Part shown: positions 60,688 through 64,000 of the stretch, piece after piece
How positions within the stretch are numbered: the stretch's first letter is position 1
Layout of the letters: every line of letters starts with the position of its first letter
Assembly: GCF_025151995.1 (NCBI RefSeq)
Contig: NZ_CP102290.1
Location: 3,224,001-3,288,000, forward strand
Source of the DNA: Ruminococcus gauvreauii
Lineage (GTDB): Bacteria > Bacillota > Clostridia > Lachnospirales > Lachnospiraceae
Direction: 5' to 3'
DNA: 64,000 bases
Notes under the pieces: model-generated
Database searches by the model: none
What the model was told of the DNA's origin: nothing
What the model saw: the letters and a program-made list of their open reading frames with translations, nothing else
Translations under genes and position numbers: made by a program

Positions 60688-61321
60688 GAAGCCGTGATAC
60701 AAGACTGCTCTTGTAGAATATAAAGTATGTGATCATACACAGGATTATTCCCGTGATCACATCAATGAGAGAATGCTGTTTCAGGAATAGCGTTGAGGCG
60801 ATGATGGCGAGCGTCAGAATCAGAGATGCCCATTTCAGCCAGCGGTCCTGCCGCAGCATTTTTGAATTTGCAAGAGCCAGATGAATGCACAGCGAGTTGA
60901 AGACATGGATACTCGGCAGCACATTTGTGGGGGTATCATGTCTGTAGAGAAGCTGCACAACGTCGGTGAAAATATTGTCATTGGCAAATTCTACAGGTCT
61001 GATATTCAGACCGTTTGGATAAACGTAAGAGACGATCAGAAACAGCGTCATGCCGCTGGCAAGACTGAAAAACATCTGATAGTATTCCCGTTTGTCCGGA
61101 TTGATAAAAATGAAAAATAAAATGGCCACAAACATATATACAAACCAGAAAACATATGGGACGACAAAGTATTCACAGAAAGGAATCACATCGTTCAGAG
61201 GGGCGGAGATAATATGAAGATTCTCTACCGACCTGTCTTCCAGCAGGGCAAAACAAAACATATAAATAATGCCAAAGATCAATATGGTAAAGCCGTGTTT
61301 GTATTTGCGTATCAGACGCAA
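60680..61321 (-). CDS. PAP2 superfamily membrane phosphatase, second copy
   Basis: A 213-residue membrane protein with about six helices, related to the PAP2 protein at 54369. PSIHVFNSLCIHLALANSK near residue 133 is motif 2 and FLKQHSLIDVITGI near 180 is motif 3. The start is taken as TTG 61321 because AAGGAG lies eight bases upstream; a GTG at 61330 overlaps that site and is unlikely. It is the last gene of a reverse-strand operon with a diacylglycerol kinase and a phosphodiesterase. Its tail overlaps the converging glycosyltransferase gene by eight bases. Confidence 0.87.
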   Translation of the reverse strand: MRLIRKYKHGFTILIFGIIYMFCFALLEDRSVENLHIISAPLNDVIPFCEYFVVPYVFWFVYMFVAILFFIFINPDKREYYQMFFSLASGMTLFLIVSYVYPNGLNIRPVEFANDNIFTDVVQLLYRHDTPTNVLPSIHVFNSLCIHLALANSKMLRQDRWLKWASLILTLAIIASTLFLKQHSLIDVITGIILCMITYFIFYKSSLVSRLPS

Positions 61322-61340
61322 GAAAATCACTCCTTAGTCG

Positions 61341-62177
61341 TTAGTTTTTTGTAGGGCAGTCCGGGGTGAAGCGGTCAAAAATGACGGAGTCAAAATATTT
61401 CCGACTTTTCATGAGCGCACTTTCTGAGTGGATCGTCCAGGCAAATGCCGGAGTGCCAAAGCATTTGCGCAGAAATTTCAGGACAAGCAGGCGGGAGCCG
61501 CGGTCATATTCATAAGCGATAAAGTCCGGACGCCCGTACCAGTTGAACATCAGGTGCTCACTCAGAAACAGCAGGGGTCTGGGAGGATCTTCGACGGGAT
61601 CGAAGCGGCAGGAAAGCTGACCGCGCACGACATCCGGCCGGTTCTTTTTATACCAGTGCAGAACAAAGGGGCTGAATGATTCGATGCAGTATTTTCCGCT
61701 GTAGTTCTGCAGAAGATCCGTAACGACGCTGCAGATTTTTGTATCGGTATGATGAGATTTCAGCTCTATAAGCAGAGGGACCCGGCCAGACACCAGAGTG
61801 AGTACTTCACTTAAGCTGGGAATGGCCTCGGCACTGCCGTTCAGGCGCAGCGCTCTCAGCTGTTCGCGTGTAAGGTCGCTGATTCTGCCATCGGTGCCGC
61901 ACATGCGCCGCAGAGAGTTGTCATGAAAGATGACAGCCTCGTTATCCTTTGTGAGCTGTACGTCCAGTTCAATGGCAAAACCCCGGTTCACAGCACGCTG
62001 GAAAGCTGCTATCGAGTTTTCAGGAATCTCCTCCCCGGACCATAACCCGCGGTGAGCAAACATCAGGCCGCAAAAATCACTGCACTGCTGCTGCATGGCG
62101 GTACGGGGCATCAAAGCCAGCAGCAGAAGCACCAGCACAGATAATACCAACAACAGCAGAAACAAAGATAGAAACAT
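61341..62177 (-). CDS. Glycerophosphodiester phosphodiesterase, second copy
   Basis: A 278-residue GDPD-family enzyme with an N-terminal membrane helix (residues 1-24, very Leu-rich). The catalytic AHRGLWSGEEIPENSIAAFQ near residue 41 carries the conserved His-Arg and Glu-Asn. Metal-binding ELDVQLTKDNEAVIFHDNSL near 74 follows, and LLIELKSHHTD near 133 continues the barrel. It hydrolyses glycerophosphodiesters, probably at the membrane. It lies 18 bases after the diacylglycerol kinase gene and ten or more before the PAP2 gene, in one operon. Confidence 0.93.
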   Translation of the reverse strand: MFLSLFLLLLVLSVLVLLLLALMPRTAMQQQCSDFCGLMFAHRGLWSGEEIPENSIAAFQRAVNRGFAIELDVQLTKDNEAVIFHDNSLRRMCGTDGRISDLTREQLRALRLNGSAEAIPSLSEVLTLVSGRVPLLIELKSHHTDTKICSVVTDLLQNYSGKYCIESFSPFVLHWYKKNRPDVVRGQLSCRFDPVEDPPRPLLFLSEHLMFNWYGRPDFIAYEYDRGSRLLVLKFLRKCFGTPAFAWTIHSESALMKSRKYFDSVIFDRFTPDCPTKN

Positions 62178-62195
62178 GAGAATATGGCCTCCCGA

Positions 62196-63116
62196 TTATT
62201 TGATGATGACACTCAGCTGTTTACGGAGACAACTGATAGTAAGGCTGTCCAGGCTTCCTCCGGATTCACCGTCCAGATGCACCGGCCGTTTGATGCTGGT
62301 GCTGATATGTACACTGCGGCATCTCAGAAAGAGGACTCCCCGCAGGTGCGTATGTTTTCCGAAAAATGCGGCAGGCAGCATGAGCAGCACCTTCAGTCTT
62401 GAGATACCGGATACAACCATGAGATCCAGAAAGCCGTCAGCTGAATTTGCAGAAGGACAAAACTTAAATCCACCGCCCTCATACTTCAGATTCATCGCAG
62501 CTGCAAACCAGACGTTGCAAAAAGAGGCACTGCGGCCGCCGTCCATGGAAAGGCGCAGATCAAACCGTTTAAAGAACAGCAGATGTCTGAGCGCAATGGA
62601 TGCATAGGTCAGTTTGCCGAGTCCGAATCTGTTCAGAAAATCTTTGATCGGGGAAGCCAGCGCCTCATGACAGATACCTGCATCAAACCCAATGCCGCTG
62701 CTGATCACGAAACGGCGCTCCCTGCCTGATGCATGGCAGACTCCAATATCTATTTTTCGGATGACCTGTGGTTTCAGGATTGCCTGCAGTGCGGTGGGTA
62801 CGTCTTTTGCCAAACCGACACCGCGTGCAAAATCATTGCCTGAACCGGTGGGAATGTACCCCAGAGTTATCTGTTCCGGGTGGGTCAGTCCGCTCACAAT
62901 CTCGTTGAGCGTTCCGTCTCCGCCGATGGCAGCCAGAATATCCTCCTGCGTCAGTGTGTCGGAGAGCATTCGGGCCAGCTTCTTTGCATGACCACGGTAT
63001 TTTGTCAGAAATGCCTGGTAGACGACCCGGCGTTTCTGTAGCTCCTGTTCTACCTGACTCCATATTTTGGCGCCCAGGTCCGAACGGGATTTTGGATTAA
63101 TGATAAAATAGTACAA
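62196..63116 (-). CDS. Diacylglycerol kinase (lipid kinase, DagK type)
   Basis: A 306-residue lipid kinase that phosphorylates diacylglycerol to phosphatidic acid. The catalytic domain has IINPKSRSDLGAK near residue 5, AAIGGDGTLNEIVSGL near 62 and YIPTGSGNDFARG near 87. The C-terminal beta domain includes GIGFDAGICHEAL and LHDGESGG-like HLDGESGGSLDSL near 285. The start is taken as TTG 63116, giving the family start LYYFIINPKS, with GAGGAGGG six bases upstream; an earlier ATG would add 17 residues that overlap this site. It heads the reverse-strand operon. Confidence 0.92.
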   Translation of the reverse strand: MYYFIINPKSRSDLGAKIWSQVEQELQKRRVVYQAFLTKYRGHAKKLARMLSDTLTQEDILAAIGGDGTLNEIVSGLTHPEQITLGYIPTGSGNDFARGVGLAKDVPTALQAILKPQVIRKIDIGVCHASGRERRFVISSGIGFDAGICHEALASPIKDFLNRFGLGKLTYASIALRHLLFFKRFDLRLSMDGGRSASFCNVWFAAAMNLKYEGGGFKFCPSANSADGFLDLMVVSGISRLKVLLMLPAAFFGKHTHLRGVLFLRCRSVHISTSIKRPVHLDGESGGSLDSLTISCLRKQLSVIIK

Positions 63117-63199
63117 GGCGTATCCCTCCTCTTTAAGTATTTTAACAGCTGCTGTTATAATCGACAAGTGAATTAATTATAAAATGAAAGGATGACACT

Positions 63200-63475
63200 A
63201 TGCTGCAATATATGGCAGGCTATCTGCTTATGATAAATCTGATAACACTTTTTGCTTACGGAATGGACAAACGCCGCGCACGGCTTGGAAAGTGGCGGGT
63301 AAAGGAACGCACCCTTCTGCTGCTGGCAGTGATCGGAGGTTCAGCCGGGGCGCTCCTGGGAATCTATGGTTTCCGGCATAAGACAAAGCATAAAAAGTTT
63401 ACATTACTCATTCCGGTACTTTTGGCTTGCCATACGGTGCTGCTGATCCGTTTTTTCATGGAGTACTCCGGATGA
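63200..63475 (+). CDS. DUF1294 family membrane protein
   Basis: A 91-residue protein with three hydrophobic helices. The family motif YGMDKRRARLGKWRVKERTL near residue 20 is followed by IGGSAGALLGIYGFRHKTKH near 45. DUF1294 proteins are small membrane proteins of unknown function. It lies 83 bases upstream of and divergent from the diacylglycerol kinase gene. A weak GAAAGG site precedes the ATG. Confidence 0.9.
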   Translation: MLQYMAGYLLMINLITLFAYGMDKRRARLGKWRVKERTLLLLAVIGGSAGALLGIYGFRHKTKHKKFTLLIPVLLACHTVLLIRFFMEYSG

Positions 63476-63722
63476 TAACTTTATGAACCGTGAGGGGATT
63501 GAGAGCTGAACGGATGGGATATAAAAAAATCGTGAGATGCTGATATTGAACGCAAAATTGCTTGAAAAGACATAAAAAAGACAGTTGAATGCTGTATTAT
63601 GAAAAACAACGACAGATTCTGACAATTTTATTGATTTTAGCTTGAAAAGAAGGTATAACTATAATACATGGGTATACTTAACAGGACATATTATTTCAGA
63701 CAGAAAAAGGGCGGGACAATCA
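63476..63722 (+). other. Upstream region of the NRPS gene
   Basis: No gene is seen in these 247 bases. A TATAAT at 63660-63665 is a plausible -10 for the peptide synthetase gene, but no -35 lies at a standard distance; regulated expression is possible. No clear terminator follows the DUF1294 gene. Confidence 0.4.
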
Positions 63723-64000
63723 GTGAGTGAAAAAAAGATTCTGGTATTTCCACTATCTCAAAGTCAGCAGAACATATGGAATCTGGAGCGAACATTTGCG
63801 GGGACATCGATAAACAATATCAGTACCACCATCCGTATCCACGGACGGATAGACTTTGTGCTTCTGCAGAAGAGCATTCAGATGGTTCTGGAAGCGGATA
63901 TCTCACTCCGTACGCAGCTGACGATGCAGGACGATGTGCCGATGCAGTATCACGTTCCATACAGGGAACAGGCTTTTGAAGTATATGATTTTACACATAC
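63723..64000 (+). CDS. Nonribosomal peptide synthetase, start of condensation domain (3' truncated)
   Basis: From GTG 63723 the frame stays open to the window end (92 residues). It reads VFPLSQSQQNIWNLERTFAG, then ISTTIRIHGRIDFVLLQKSI and LEADISLRTQLT, which is the first part of a condensation (C) domain: the opening PLSxxQxxxW motif (C1) and the following strands. The HHxxxDG active-site motif would lie beyond the end. A C domain right at the N-terminus means the protein is not a simple loading module; it may be a stand-alone condensation enzyme, a starter C domain that attaches a fatty acid, or the head of an elongating synthetase. GGGCGGG precedes the GTG. Confidence 0.85.
   Translation, partial: MSEKKILVFPLSQSQQNIWNLERTFAGTSINNISTTIRIHGRIDFVLLQKSIQMVLEADISLRTQLTMQDDVPMQYHVPYREQAFEVYDFTH

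Noticed and set aside
63642..63665. TTGAAA and TATAAT as the NRPS promoter
   Set aside because: The spacer is only 12 bases, too short for a standard promoter. Only the -10 was kept as a candidate.

Overview
The window is a chromosomal segment of an anaerobic Firmicute, most likely a Lachnospiraceae (Clostridium cluster XIVa) gut bacterium. Support comes from the 16S rRNA sequence, radA of the low-GC Gram-positive type, AGGAGG-type ribosome binding sites, YesM/YesN two-component regulation of sugar genes and many Firmicute-type families. I could not run a 16S search, so no genus is given.

Layout. (1) 1-7.4 kb: the 3' end of an unidentified gene and its terminator, a probable class IIC group II intron inserted just after that terminator, radA, then a three-gene operon for a CO-dehydrogenase-family protein, a CooF-like ferredoxin and a flavin NAD(P)H oxidoreductase. 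(2) 7.5-8.6 kb: a secreted NlpC/P60 cell-wall protein. (3) 8.7-14.6 kb: an rRNA operon with the unusual order 16S-5S-23S. (4) 14.6-17.4 kb: a patch of broken genes, a lincosamide nucleotidyltransferase-like gene and a GNAT gene. (5) 17.4-24.8 kb: an AraC regulator, a CUT2 sugar ABC transporter, and a tandem-domain MerR regulator with an ABC-2 exporter. (6) 24.8-38.1 kb: a glycan-use island with a sensor kinase and response regulator, a complete CUT1 transporter, GH31 and GH127 glycosidases, an FGGY kinase and AraD. It fits uptake of arabinose- and xylose-containing oligosaccharides feeding D-xylulose 5-phosphate. (7) 38.4-44.2 kb: a second, near-identical 16S-5S-23S operon followed by tRNA-Trp. 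(8) 44.2-47.7 kb: another worn patch with a YjaB-like acetyltransferase, a DUF2284 metal-binding protein and a cobalamin-type riboswitch. (9) 47.8-52.2 kb: a corrinoid-activation ASKHA protein lacking its ferredoxin domain, a membrane glycerophosphodiesterase, cspA and a small cysteine-rich protein. (10) 52.4-63.5 kb: envelope and lipid genes: an L,D-transpeptidase; an operon of PAP2, flippase-like protein, PssA and Psd; mutY with a glycosyltransferase; and a reverse-strand operon of diacylglycerol kinase, glycerophosphodiesterase and PAP2. (11) 63.7 kb to the end: the first residues of a nonribosomal peptide synthetase condensation domain.

The strongest candidate for unusual biology is the CODH-family protein at 3704-5587. 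It keeps the Cys ligands of the metal clusters, but the His-relay segment and the active-site Lys of classical nickel CODHs are replaced. The cobalamin-type riboswitch whose closing stem runs straight into a U-run, the tandem-MerR regulator with two matching DNA boxes, and the NRPS at the right edge are next. All functions are inferred from sequence alone.
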